A DNA stretch of 64,000 bases from Telmatactis stephensoni (Eukaryota; Cnidaria; Anthozoa; Actiniaria; Isophelliidae): assembly GCA_029948255.1 (NCBI GenBank), contig JALIZF010001766.1, forward strand, positions 630,001 to 694,000. The letters are read 5' to 3'. The translations under genes and the position numbers were made by a program. Under the pieces are notes generated by a model. That model worked only from the letters and a program-made list of their open reading frames with translations, ran no database searches and had not been told where the DNA came from. Of the stretch, positions 20,713 through 30,784 are shown piece by piece. The first letter of the stretch is position 1, and every line of letters begins with the position of its first letter.

Positions 20713-21103
20713 AGTTATTTATTTTTATTTATTTTTTATCCCGACAGTCGAGGCTGAAAGGTTTCTGTAAAGCGTAGAATTACTCTCTTATACTATTTTG
20801 GCTTCGCTCGTGATTGAATGCAAGAAGCAACTTGTAACATCAAGCAAACATTGCTGATATTTTATGCAGGTTTTCATGGACAAACGGCTAAAGACAAACG
20901 ATGTAACTTCTGTTTCAACGCTGCGCACAAACAACAGCTGTTCCACCATATGTCTCCATGCAGCAGTACGTGTAGCATGATTGCAAAAGGAAAAGTCCTA
21001 GAAGCAACTAAAACTCGAGTGTGCTCTTGCAACTATTGCGCGCAATTGCTTCAGTGAACGTGGAGTACATATAGTATTCGCAATGAGTCTCAAAGGTACT
21101 TAC
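20713..21103. other. SINE tail and intergenic/intronic sequence
   Basis: TTTA-rich tail of the split SINE, then unremarkable sequence. A 79-codon open stretch at 20818-21057 has no recognisable domain and is not called. Confidence 0.5.
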
Positions 21104-21226
21104 CATCTGCTGTCATTATGTTAAACTCATGTTGCATTTGATTGCCTAGCAAAGCATTGATGTAGTCATGTTCAATGTTTCCCAATATCCAGTCTTTAGG
21201 AGCTAAGTATGTTCCGTAATCCGTTC
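21104..21226 (-). CDS. NXPE-like gene, third coding exon
   Basis: Acceptor TTCTTGTTCCTAAAG, donor GTAAGTACC. Encodes GTDYGTYLAPKDWILGNIEH and DYINALLGNQMQHEFNIMTA, in frame with exon 2. The frame stays open at phase 1, so at least one further exon is required. Confidence 0.7.
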
Positions 21227-24200
21227 CTTTAGGAACAAGAAAAAGACTGATGTTGTGCTGTCAGAATTGAAAATGAAGAACGAAAGAAAACAAAACCAAA
21301 CCACACGAAACAAAATAGAATATAAACATAACAAAATAGTAATTTGATGGCGCTTCTTCTTTCCCCCTTTCTCCTCTTTCTCCTCCCTCTTACACGCAGT
21401 CAAGATTCTGATCTCAAATCCCTTTGATTCAGGATCCCGTAGACACCTATATGTTCTTTACTGATTTCTCTAATTCTTGATGTGTGATTAGAAAGATTAC
21501 ATACTTAGTACAGCATCAATGAGCTTTTATCATGTAATTCCAAAAGTTACAGCACAGAAATATAATTACCATAGCTGGAAAGAGCACGTCAAAATGAGTA
21601 AAACTGTGAAGTTTGAATGAAGTAACTTTCAAACTCACGAAGATATGAATTTTCAGAAATCGAAATTTTGTATGAAAACATTTGCTGGTAGGCAAGAGAT
21701 GCCTTACAGCAAAGGTTTTCTTACAAATTCACACTTTTCAAAAATTCGCATTCTTGCGAGTTTCGGATTTAATTCCTTCAAACTTCACTTCACAAACTTC
21801 ACTTGCTAATTTTAACATGCTCTTTCCAGCTATGGTAATTCTTTTTCTGTTTTACGAATTTAAAAATACATAATACAATGGCACGACAACTTACAACACT
21901 AGGAACTGCTAACGGTTCGTAGGCACGTAACTGGTTGACCAGAACCAGGGGTAGAGGGGACCGCTGCCCCCACACTAGGTAAGGAAACGATCACATGCTC
22001 TCTGTACCTAAATATATCCTAAAACAGAAATTGACTTACCATTAATAAACCAGTTATGAGGTGGTTCTCTAAGGCCATCACACAAAGTGTAATCAAGGTA
22101 AATACGAGCTTTGTAACATCCAGGTTCCATTATGAGCATCAAAACCTCGTATAAACCATTAGTATGGTCCATAACAATAGGAGCTACAGAAGAAGGTCCT
22201 TGTCTAATGTACACTGTCCATGAATCACCACCAAACTGCTTACGTCTTCCTTTTACATCCACCGACTGAATCCATAATCGGCTAAATTCACCTGTGGTTT
22301 TATAATTAAAGGATCAGTGGCATGAAGGCTTCATAAATCTTAAAAAGAATAGAATAAGAAAAGAAAAGAATAAAATTAAAGCTGGTTTCATACGAGCGAC
22401 GGAAATACTTCATTTCAGTTCAGTTCATTTCAACTGCATTTGATTATATACATATAGATATTTGCGGTATATAAATCTTAAGCATTATTATTATTATTAA
22501 ATGCAAATGGAAGCGTAATCATGTTCATACATGAACGCAAATACAACGATGAAGTATATACGCATGCGCAATTGAGATGCTTACAATGAATCGAAAAAGA
22601 TACGATGCCTTGCGTTTGCATTTGCGTTCGATCAAACTCAAGTGCAAGCACAAGAAAATGCAACATATTCCATTCGTTGTGCTTGCATTTGCTATTGTGC
22701 GTCCACTTGCGTTTCTCAAGTTCACACGTACATCGGCTTGCGTTTGCATTTGCGATGCTGGCGTGCGTGCACCAGACTTAAAGAACTAAGAGAGCCAGCC
22801 TGGTTGGCTAAGGGATATTTGAACGAGGACAGTTAAGATATGTTATACTGACAGAGGGCTCTTCTTTGTACTTTGAAACTTAACATGATGGTTTTAAAAG
22901 AACTAAGAAAATAGATGTAATCAAACCTTAATTATCAGTTCAGCTGTCCAGTCAGATCAAATCATTTAGGAAATTATACTTACTATTGGCTCACACGTGC
23001 TGCTTTTTTCAAAGAAAATAATTATAGGGATTCTTTATAAATCGTTTTAGTTAGAAACTGACCCCAAAATTCTTTTCAATATGGGGTTCAGAATACAAAC
23101 TTACAGTTTTGAGTTTTGAGTGCAATCATAACAGTTCTAGTATAGTTGTCATGCAGTTGCATGAGTTCTTTCATAAGAGCTTCCCAAAACAAAACCAGTA
23201 CAAGACCTTCAAAAAAAACCTAGGCCAATATCACTCACGCCCTGCCTCTCAAAGGTTGCAGAAGAATTTATTGTTACAGACTATATCAAACCTGCTGTAA
23301 CCAAAGTGATTGATCCCAACCAAAATGGCGTGATCCCAAGTTCATCGACAACAATGGCCCTTATAAGTATGTTGCATAACTGGACTTTGGGTACTGATGG
23401 CAATGGTTCAACAATTAGATCTATACTATTTGACTATCGAAAAGCATTCGGTTATATTGACCATTCCATACTTCGGTTCATAAACTATGTAGTCTAGACA
23501 TTGATTCCAACTAGTGTAATTAATTGGGTCATAAATTTTCTAAGTAATAGATTGCAACGGGTTAAGTTGGCAAACGATTGTTATTCAGATTGGGGTCCCG
23601 TCCCATCAGGGGTCCCCCAAGGGACAAAATTAGGTCCCTGGCTTTTTGCATTAATGATAAATGATTTAAGTCATGGCGCCCCTTCTTATTGGAAGTTCGT
23701 AGATGATACTACTGCGTCTGAAATTGTCCCCAAGGGTTGTGACAGCCATGCACAGAGTATAGTTGACGAACTTTTTTTCGTCAACTATACTCTGTGCATG
23801 GCTGTCATGGTTGGTCAAATAGGAATAATGCTTGGTCAAATAGGAATAGAGTTCAGTTGCACCCCGACAAGTGTATAGAACTTAGAATTAGTTTTGCTAA
23901 ACAACCACCCTCCTTTGACCCGCTTATTGTAGATGGTAATGAATTAGAAGTTGTAACATCAGCTAAGTTGTTAGGTATTACAATAAGTAACGATCTGTCA
24001 TGGAACGAACACATTCATAGTGTAATTTAGAAGGTTAATAAGAGGATTTACTTCCTTATTCAGTTAAAACGTACCGAGGTGCCATGCCCCCTAAAGATCC
24101 GTCGCTTTTTTATGTTACATGTAACTATAAGATCTGTTATTGATTATGGCATTGTAAGCTTTTCAAACTCATTGCCAAAATATCTTAAGAACGAATTTTC

Positions 24201-25293
24201 ATAGAATAGAATAATAACAATAATCTGAATAACAATAGAAAAGAGGGTTATTTCAATCATTTTTATACCCGATTACGATTATATAGCGGGGTTAGACAGA
24301 TTAGGGCTTAAGAGTATTGAAGAACATCATAAAAATCTATGTAAGATCTTCTTTTCATGAGAACAATGAAAATCATAAACTTAGACATCTTTTACCGAAA
24401 GAGCGTGTAAGTAAGTATAACATTAGAAAGAGCTGTAAATATGAAGTTCCTTTTGTTCGCACCAACCGAGCAAAGAATTCGTTCATCCTGTCCATGTGTG
24501 GATGATATCTTGCCACCAGCATGGCCAGCGATGATGGTTTCTTTGCTTCGGTTGGTGTTAGCAATCAATATATTTTATTACTAGAAGATATTTTTAACTT
24601 TGTAAATTTTTATAGTATATGTATAGTAATTTTAGCTAATTTTAGTTTTATTTACATTTTGTTTATTATATTTATATTTATAATTATGTAATTCAGCTGA
24701 AAGGCTGCAAATAATTGTCAATAAACTACTCATCTATCTATTCTACTCTATCTAAAAGAGTCCAGAAAATACAAAGACAGCTAGGAGTGAGTGACAAAAT
24801 CTTACAAAGCAGCTCATTGCAAAATGTTGAGTTGATGACTTCCTGACTTGCTTCGTCATTTTGGCTGGAAATGATCGTGAACACAATATAGAAAAATCTG
24901 AATAAAAATCCTGCCAAAACCTGGTCGCTGGAAAAGACGACGATGACGACGTTTTTCCCTAATTACAAATATACACTTACCTGTTCGTCGTATTTCCATT
25001 TCATGAATGTAGCTTTTACTAGCATCTGTTCGTAGTTCTGAATTGATATCTCTATTCTCCCATGACATTTTCCCGGCACAAGGTTTGACAATGTTTTCCC
25101 AGTTAGTTCCCCAATCTTGTAAAACACACCAGTCAATTCCAAAAGCTGTCAGTTTGAATCTTTTCAAATTTCTTGACGATAGAAAATTGTGCATAACAGA
25201 GCACGATATTATAGTAGTAAAGATGACGCCGATTAGCATGGCTGAGAGAAGTAAAATCATATTTCGCAAACTAATGAGATAAACCTTTCCCAT
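21104..25293 (-). CDS. NXPE-like type II membrane protein gene, 5' three exons
   Basis: Three minus-strand exons, 24981-25293, 22040-22291 and 21104-21226, each end in a consensus GTAAGT donor and all introns are phase 1, so they join into one frame. The protein starts MGKVYLISLRNMILLLSAML, a short cytosolic tail plus a signal-anchor helix (about residues 10-32), giving a type II topology. Downstream, VDVKGRRKQFGGDSWTV, VMDHTNGLYEVLMLIMEPGC and PPHNWFING followed by WILGNIEHDYINALLGNQ resemble the Ig/filamin-like region of NXPE (neurexophilin/PC-esterase) family proteins. The C-terminal PC-esterase exons were not found; the sequence to the left is dominated by transposons. Family call is by recognition and would need a search. 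The biochemical role is unknown to me. Confidence 0.75.
21564..21840. mobile_element. 277-bp foldback MITE in NXPE-like intron
   Basis: AATTACCATAGCTGGAAAGA GCA at the left end and its complement at the right end, with further inverted similarity inward (AAGTTTGAA words). No clear target duplication. Confidence 0.75.
22040..22291 (-). CDS. NXPE-like gene, second coding exon
   Basis: Acceptor AACCACAG, donor GTAAGTCAA, phase 1 at both ends. Encodes EFSRLWIQSVDVKGRRKQFG through PPHNWFING, the most recognisable family segment. Confidence 0.82.
22380..22790. repeat. GCGTTTGCATTTGCG-rich repeat remnant in intron
   Basis: Begins GGTTTCATACGAGCGACGGA and contains several GCGTTTGCATTTGCG words in both orientations around an internal ATTATT run. 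It looks like a degraded foldback repeat. No exon supported. Confidence 0.45.
23200..24720 (+). pseudogene. CR1/L2-like LINE reverse transcriptase remnant in intron
   Basis: RT motifs are readable across frame breaks: motif A as FDYRKAFGYIDHSI (about 23430), motif B GVPQGTKLGPWLFALMINDL (about 23613), motif C FVDDTT (about 23698), then LHPDKCIELRISF, AKLLGITISNDLSWNEHI and SVIDYGIVSFSNSLP. Motif B keeps the GVPQG core, whereas motif A has KAFG for KAFD. Stops and a local inverted duplication (23741-23806) inactivate it. The 3' end near 24720 is AT-rich. It lies antisense in the first intron of the NXPE-like gene. Confidence 0.82.
23741..23806. repeat. perfect 30-bp inverted duplication inside the RT remnant
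   Basis: GACAGCCATGCACAGAGTAT continuing to ...GACGAA (23741-23770) is followed after a 6-base loop by its exact complement (23777-23806). Immediately after, an 18-bp TTGGTCAAATAGGAATA-type unit is tandemly duplicated. Confidence 0.95.
24981..25293 (-). CDS. NXPE-like gene, first coding exon (signal anchor)
   Basis: 104 codons plus one base. It starts MGKVYLISLRN with a hydrophobic helix, continues with a cysteine-containing luminal stem (FGIDWCVLQDWGTNWE, VKPCAGKM) and ends EIRRTG at donor GTAAGTGTAT. Confidence 0.75.
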
Positions 25294-25333
25294 TTTGTTA
25301 CTAAACTTTCAGGAGTTTATAACATAATATCAT

Positions 25334-25477
25334 CAGTGGCGGATCCAGAATTTTTCCAAGGGGGGGTCCGTTTCTTAAATCCAGCTGTGTATAATACTCT
25401 ATTGTTGACAAAAAATGGCTTTAAACCTTCAAGGGAGGTTCCGTGGAATCCATGGAACCCCCCTGGATCCGCCACTG
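25334..25477. mobile_element. 144-bp MITE with CAGTGGCGGATCC termini
   Basis: CAGTGGCGGATCCAG at the left and CTGGATCCGCCACTG at the right are perfect 15-bp inverted repeats. The CAGTGGCG start is of the kind seen in hAT-type non-autonomous elements. No convincing 8-bp duplication is visible, so superfamily is tentative. It lies just upstream of the NXPE-like start codon. Confidence 0.8.
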
Positions 25478-25767
25478 ATTATAAAATCAAAATCTTTAAA
25501 TTCAATCGACATCACAGAGAGATTATAATTCCTTGTAAAATTGTTGGATGATGGCTGAAAATCGCACTGTTTTTATGTTTCCTGATTTGAATCGGAAATC
25601 TTCCTTGATGGTTAACAATGCCTAAACCCTTCTACTGCATGGTATTATTCAGCTTCCAAAGTGTGTTTGGGACATTCAAAAGATAACAGTCTCAAAGGAT
25701 AGATTAGAACTCCAAGGTTATTTCAAATCATAGCCGTTTTCTTTTACAATCAGTTTACTTTTCAACT

Positions 25768-25896
25768 CACCGATGAGTCATAGAAACTGTACAGTGATGG
25801 TAAAAATGTGGTTCTGCTAATCTAATTGTCTCACCGATGAGTCATGGTAACTGTACGGTGATGGTAAAAATGTGGTTCTGCTCATCTAATTGTCTT
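25768..25896 (+). repeat. 64-bp tandem duplication
   Basis: CTCACCGATGAGTCAT...AAAAATGTGGTTCTGCT occurs twice head-to-tail, with few differences. Confidence 0.9.
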
Positions 25897-26080
25897 GGAT
25901 TATCGTACTATTTTTTAACCTCTTGTTCGTGGTATGTTTTTGAAAGTAACTAATTAGGAACATGGATACAAGGAGTTAGTGGAAAGAAAGGAAAACGAAC
26001 TGAAAACGAAAGACAAGACGAAAGGTTTCCCACCCTCGACAACTTTTGTTTAATTGTGCTTACGTTTGTTCAGTGCCCAG

Positions 26081-26428
26081 GGTTCCTTTGTAGCCGAACT
26101 CTTCGTTCCTAAAGAAACGAGTTTGAAAATCGCCGACTCTGAGTCTCGATCTCTTTTCGTTAGACTTAAAAGATAAATGTTCAGAAATAAAAGATATATA
26201 AAAGGTAGGTGGTTGTTTAAGTGGGAGCTGCCAATTCTAAAGGCAAACATCATTCAAATCGGCCTCATTCAAAACCACTTTAAAACATCCCAAATCGTCG
26301 GCCAAAAAACACTCAAAAAGCTTCATCAACTGATCGTATATTTCTGAACATTGTTTTTTAGGTCAGAGACCATTTCAAACTCCTATAACTGATTTCTTTA
26401 GAAACGAAGAGTTCGGCTGCACAGGAAC
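26081..26428. repeat. foldback repeat, about 40-bp arms
   Basis: GTTCCTTTGTAGCCGAACTC continuing through CTAAAGAAACGAG (26081-26120) is about 87% complementary to 26389-26428. No coding sequence. Confidence 0.6.
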
Positions 26429-26820
26429 AGCTGTACACTGACTGACGAGCAAGAAATCACGTACAAATGAAGCTACTTTTCAGATACTGATTTGGGCTGT
26501 TGATTCTTTATATTTAAAAAAATTCATCAATATAACTTTATAAGTTCGTGATAAGGTCGACAAAATCGATAAAGAATACTGAGTAGGCAATATCCTGTCA
26601 GTGTATAACGTTGATGTCTGATGCTTTAATTATCCATGACTATTATAATATGACCATCAAATCAATGTTTGTTTCGAGCCCGAGATTCGAGTTGTGGCTT
26701 CAGAGTCTCCCGTCCGGGTACTTCGGGTTTTTCGGCACAGTCCCCCAGGGAGAAGTCAACAAAAGAGTTGTCCCGGCTAGAAGGGACAACTCGCCTTCAT
26801 ATAAATAGCGCCATAGTTAA

Positions 26821-27290
26821 AGTGCCCCTAACTCCTAATTTGAAATTCTGAGAATCGTTTCTTCATGAATGGAAATGTTTAATGGTGAAATATCTCCGGA
26901 TAAAATCATCTCCTTTCGGAGCATTATATAAGCATTTGAAGTCGGGAAATGCAAATTAATGAGGTGACGTAAAAAAAGGAATTTGCATGATTTTGTCTCC
27001 AATTTGAAACAAGTGTGTTTGAGTTGGGTGGCAAAAACATTCACCAAACTTTGTACTTTAACAATGAATATGTTTTGCAAATCAAAAAATGGTATAAAAT
27101 TCATATCTAGTGGTTTCAGTGTATATTTAAGTAGTCCTTTTTCTACGTCATCTCATTTGCATTTTCAGATTTCAAATGCTTAATTCTCAGAAAGCTAGGA
27201 GATGATTTTATCCTGAAATATTTAACCATAAGGCTTTTCCATTCATGAAGAAACGATTACCAAAATTTCAATTTAGGGGTTAGGGGCACT
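26821..27290. mobile_element. non-autonomous DNA element 3, TTAA target
   Basis: The ends AGTGCCCCTAAC and GTTAGGGGCACT are inverted and flanked by TTAA (26817-26820, 27291-27294). Inverted similarity extends about 170 bp inward (TCTTCATGAATGGAAA, GATAAAATCATCTCC). Confidence 0.85.
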
Positions 27291-27462
27291 TTAACCATCC
27301 CGACATGCGGCAAAATTCCATCGCCGATGCTTGTTTTCGCATTTTATTAGTCCTCCAAAAATTGAGTTTATTCTTTATGTAAATTGTTCCCTGAACATTT
27401 TCTACGAAGTTAAATTCATTGAAAGAATGGTATAGTTTTCAAGCCACGACGACATCTATCCG

Positions 27463-27535
27463 GGTTATCAATTCATGTTACGCTTACGCCAATTGAATAC
27501 TAATAAAAACATATATACTTTATCAATCATGCATT
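27463..27535 (+). repeat. shared head sequence of minisatellite array 1
   Basis: GGTTATCAATTCATGTTACG and on to TATCAATCATGCATTCAC is nearly identical, in reverse orientation, to 41121-41194 next to array 2. It is not itself repetitive. Confidence 0.88.
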
Positions 27536-29604
27536 CACTATATTTTACTGTATTTTACTGTATTCTACTGTATTCTCCTGTATTCACTGTATTCCACTGT
27601 ATTCACTGTATTCTCCTGTATTCAATGTATGCTACTGTGTTTGCTGTATTCCACTGTATTCACTGTATTCCACTGTATTCACTATATTCTCTTGTATTCA
27701 CTGTATTCCACTGTATTCACTGTATTCCACTCTATTCACTGTATTCTCCTGTATTCCACTGTATTCTACTGTATTCACTGTATTCGCTGTATTCCACTGT
27801 ATTCAACTGTATTCACTGTATTCCACTGTATTCAACTGTATTCCACTGTATTCACTGTATTCCCCTGTATTCCACTGTATTCACTGTATTCTCCTGTATT
27901 CACTGTGTTCCCCTGTATCCCACTGTATTCACTGTATTCCACTGTATTTACTGTATTCCACTGTATTCACTGTGTTCCCCTGTATTCACTGTGTTCCCCT
28001 GTATTCCACTGTATTCACTGTATTCCACTGTATTCCACTGTATTCCACTGTATTCACTGTATTCCACTGTATTCACTGTGTTCCCCTATATTCACTGTGT
28101 TCCCCTGTATTCCACTGTATTCACTGTATTCCACTGTATTCACTGTATTCCACTGTATTCCACTGTATTCACTGTATTCCACTGTATTCCACTCTATTCA
28201 CTGTATTCTCCTGTATTCACTGTATTCTATTGTATTCACTGTATTCACTGTATTCCACTGTATTCAACTGTATTCCACTGTATTCACTGTATTCCCCTGT
28301 ATTCCACTGTATTCACTGTATTGCACTGTATTCACTGTATTCTTCTGTATTCACTGTATTCTACTGTATTCACTGTATTCACTGTATTCCACTGTATTCA
28401 CTGTGTTCCCCTGTATTCACTGTGTTCCCCTGTATTCCACTGTATTCACTGTATTCACTGTATTCTCTTGTATTCACTGTATTCCACTGTATTCACTGTA
28501 TTCCACTGTATTCCACTCTATTCACTGTATTCTCCTGTATTCACTGTATTCTACTGTATTCACTGTATTCCACTGTATTCCACTGTATTCCACTGTATTC
28601 ACTGTATTCCCCTGTATTCCACTGTATTCACTGTATTCCACTGTATTCACTGTATTCCACTGTATTCACTGTGTTCCCCTGTATTCACTGTGTTCCCCTG
28701 TATTCCACTGTATTCACTGTATTCCACTGTATTCACTGTATTCCACTGTATTCACTGTATTCCACTGTATTCACTGTATTCCACTGTATTCACTGTATTC
28801 CACTGTATTCCACTCTATTCACTGTATTCTCCTGTATTCACTGTATTCTACTGTATTCACTGTATTCACTGTATTCCACTGTATTCCACTGTATTCAACT
28901 GTATTCACTGTATTCCACTGTATTCATGTGTATTCAATGTATTCATGGGTATTCACTGTATTCATGTGTATTCACTTGTATTCACTGGTATTGTCCTGTA
29001 TTCATGTGGTTATTCCTGTATTCATGTGTATTCACTGTATTCATGTGTATTCCCTGTATTCATGTGTATTCCCCTGTATTCCACTGTATTAAAGTGTTAT
29101 TCACACTGTATTCAGTGTAATACTCACTGTATTCATTACTGTATTCACTGTAATCTCATGTGTATTCCACTGTATTCATGGTGTATTCACTGTATTCATG
29201 TGTACAGTGTACCCTGTGATTCTATGTGTAGTTCACTGTATTCATGTTATTAATGGGTATTCCCTGTATTCCTGTGTATTAGTGTGTATTCATGTGTATC
29301 ATGTGTATTCAGCTGTATTCATGTGTATTCACTGTATTCATGTGTATTCCCTGTATTCATGTGTATTCCCTGTATTCATGTGTATTCCCTGTATTCATGT
29401 GTATTCCTCGTATTATCATGTGTATTCCTGTATTCATGTGTATTCACTGTATTCACTGTATTCTCCTGTATTTGCTGTATTCCACTGTATTCACTGTATT
29501 CCACTGTATTCACTGTGTTCCCCTGTATTCACTGTGTTCCCCTGTATTCCACTGTATTCACTGTATTCAACTTTATTCACGGTATTCTACTGTATTTGCT
29601 GTAA
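27536..29604 (+). repeat. minisatellite array 1, TATTCACTG/TATTCCACTG
   Basis: Alternating 9- and 10-bp units giving a basic 19-bp period. Order from the head is an ACTG-type block (to about 28915), an irregular block of TATTCATGTG/TATTCCCTG units (to about 29440), then ACTG-type again. There are no stop codons in the plus-strand frames, so very long ORFs arise as an artefact of composition. Confidence 0.97.
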
Positions 29605-29607
29605 CAT

Positions 29608-30095
29608 AACCTGAGGGACTCAGAATCGGATTTATTTATTCCTCGTCCAAAAACTGAAGCCCTCAAAAAAAGTTTTACTTGGAGGGGCGCTATTGCCTGG
29701 AATGACATTTCGCTAGAAGCAAAACGCGCGACAAATATTAGTGATTTCCAGTCATTAATTTAGTAAGTTCTTAATATATATCCACCTAGCTAATTATTTA
29801 ATTATTTAGAATAAGTTCTCTTTTTATACATACGTATTATTATCTTTTAAGAATTAGTATATTTTATATTTTATATTTTATATTTTATATTTTATATTTT
29901 ATATTTTATATTTTATATTTTATATTTTATATTTTATATTTTATATTTTATATTTTATATTTTATATTTTATATTTTATATTTTATATTTTATATTTTAT
30001 AATGAGTGTATTTTTACATACGGCTCCTAGGGAGAGCACTCCATTGTGATAGGACTCCGTATTGAAATAAAGTTGTTATTATTATATTATTAAGT
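29608..30095 (+). pseudogene. 5'-truncated LINE: ORF2 C-terminus and 3' UTR
   Basis: A clean 51-codon frame, NLRDSESDLFIPRPKTEALK followed by RGAIAWNDISLEA and ending SDFQSLI-stop at 29763, is the typical end of an L2/CR1-like ORF2. The 3' UTR contains a 20-fold TTTTATA heptamer array (about 29855-30000) and ends with GAAATAAAG and an ATT-rich tail at about 30065-30095. It starts directly at the end of minisatellite array 1. Confidence 0.8.
29855..30000 (+). repeat. (TTTTATA)n heptamer array
   Basis: About 20 near-perfect tandem copies within the LINE 3' UTR. Confidence 0.97.
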
Positions 30096-30107
30096 GGTTC
30101 GACTGTG

Positions 30108-30151
<44 letters not shown>
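30108..30151 (+). repeat. (GA)n microsatellite
   Basis: About 21 GA dinucleotides. Confidence 0.97.
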
Positions 30152-30153
<2 letters not shown>

Positions 30154-30487
30154 ATTTTTTTTTTGCATAACTTATATTGTACTTTTACACATTTTGTCTT
30201 CGCAAGTTAACGAAACCAATCTATTATTCGCAATTCATAGAGTCGTCTTTCAAAAATTGTTATCGCAAGCGTAATCCCAAGACCGAAGTGAATACTGGTT
30301 TTACAATGGAAATATATTCAAAACACACTTTTTCAAATTTGTGGTATTTATTGTTAAAGTTTTTAAAGATATATTAAATTGTGCTAACACTAAAACGGTG
30401 GCCATATTATTTTGGTTTTGGCCGGCTTATCGCTTAGCTTGACTTGCGACAATCACCTTTGAAATAAGCTAAATGTCTGATTTGATT

Positions 30488-30784
30488 TCAAACGTACATT
30501 AACGTTTGCTTCATTAAAAACATTTCTACGGACTGCGACGAGAAAGGGCTCTCAAAATCTTCCGATTCACTTTTATTGTTAATGTCGTCGGTAATCATCA
30601 TACTTATTTCTGACTGCAAATGTGCTATGTGCGAAGGGGTCATTTCTTGCACAGGGCGAAAAGGAACATTTCCGATATCGGAAACTTTGTCGGAAACGAA
30701 AACTACTAAATTTCCGCTAAGTTTCAGCCGACCGGAAATGGCTGATGTATAAAAAACATCGTTCCCTGCATTTCCGTCGTACAT
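30488..30784 (-). CDS. hypothetical 98-residue ORF across a transposon border
   Basis: The first about 45 codons lie inside the CACTA-like element's left end and the last about 54 lie outside it. The outside half (QEMTPSHIAHLQSEISMMIT, DDINNKSESEDFESPFSS) has a coding-like acidic composition and could be a host exon remnant, but no splice or family evidence supports it. Low confidence. Confidence 0.25.
   Translation of the reverse strand: MYDGNAGNDVFYTSAISGRLKLSGNLVVFVSDKVSDIGNVPFRPVQEMTPSHIAHLQSEISMMITDDINNKSESEDFESPFSSQSVEMFLMKQTLMYV

Noticed and set aside
20818..21057. 79-codon Cys-rich ORF as an NXPE-like exon
   Set aside because: It is on the opposite strand, has no splice sites in phase and no recognisable motif.
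27475..29614. Very long Cys/Tyr/Phe-rich ORFs in the plus-strand array
   Set aside because: All three frames are open because the 19-bp unit lacks stop codons; treated as satellite DNA.
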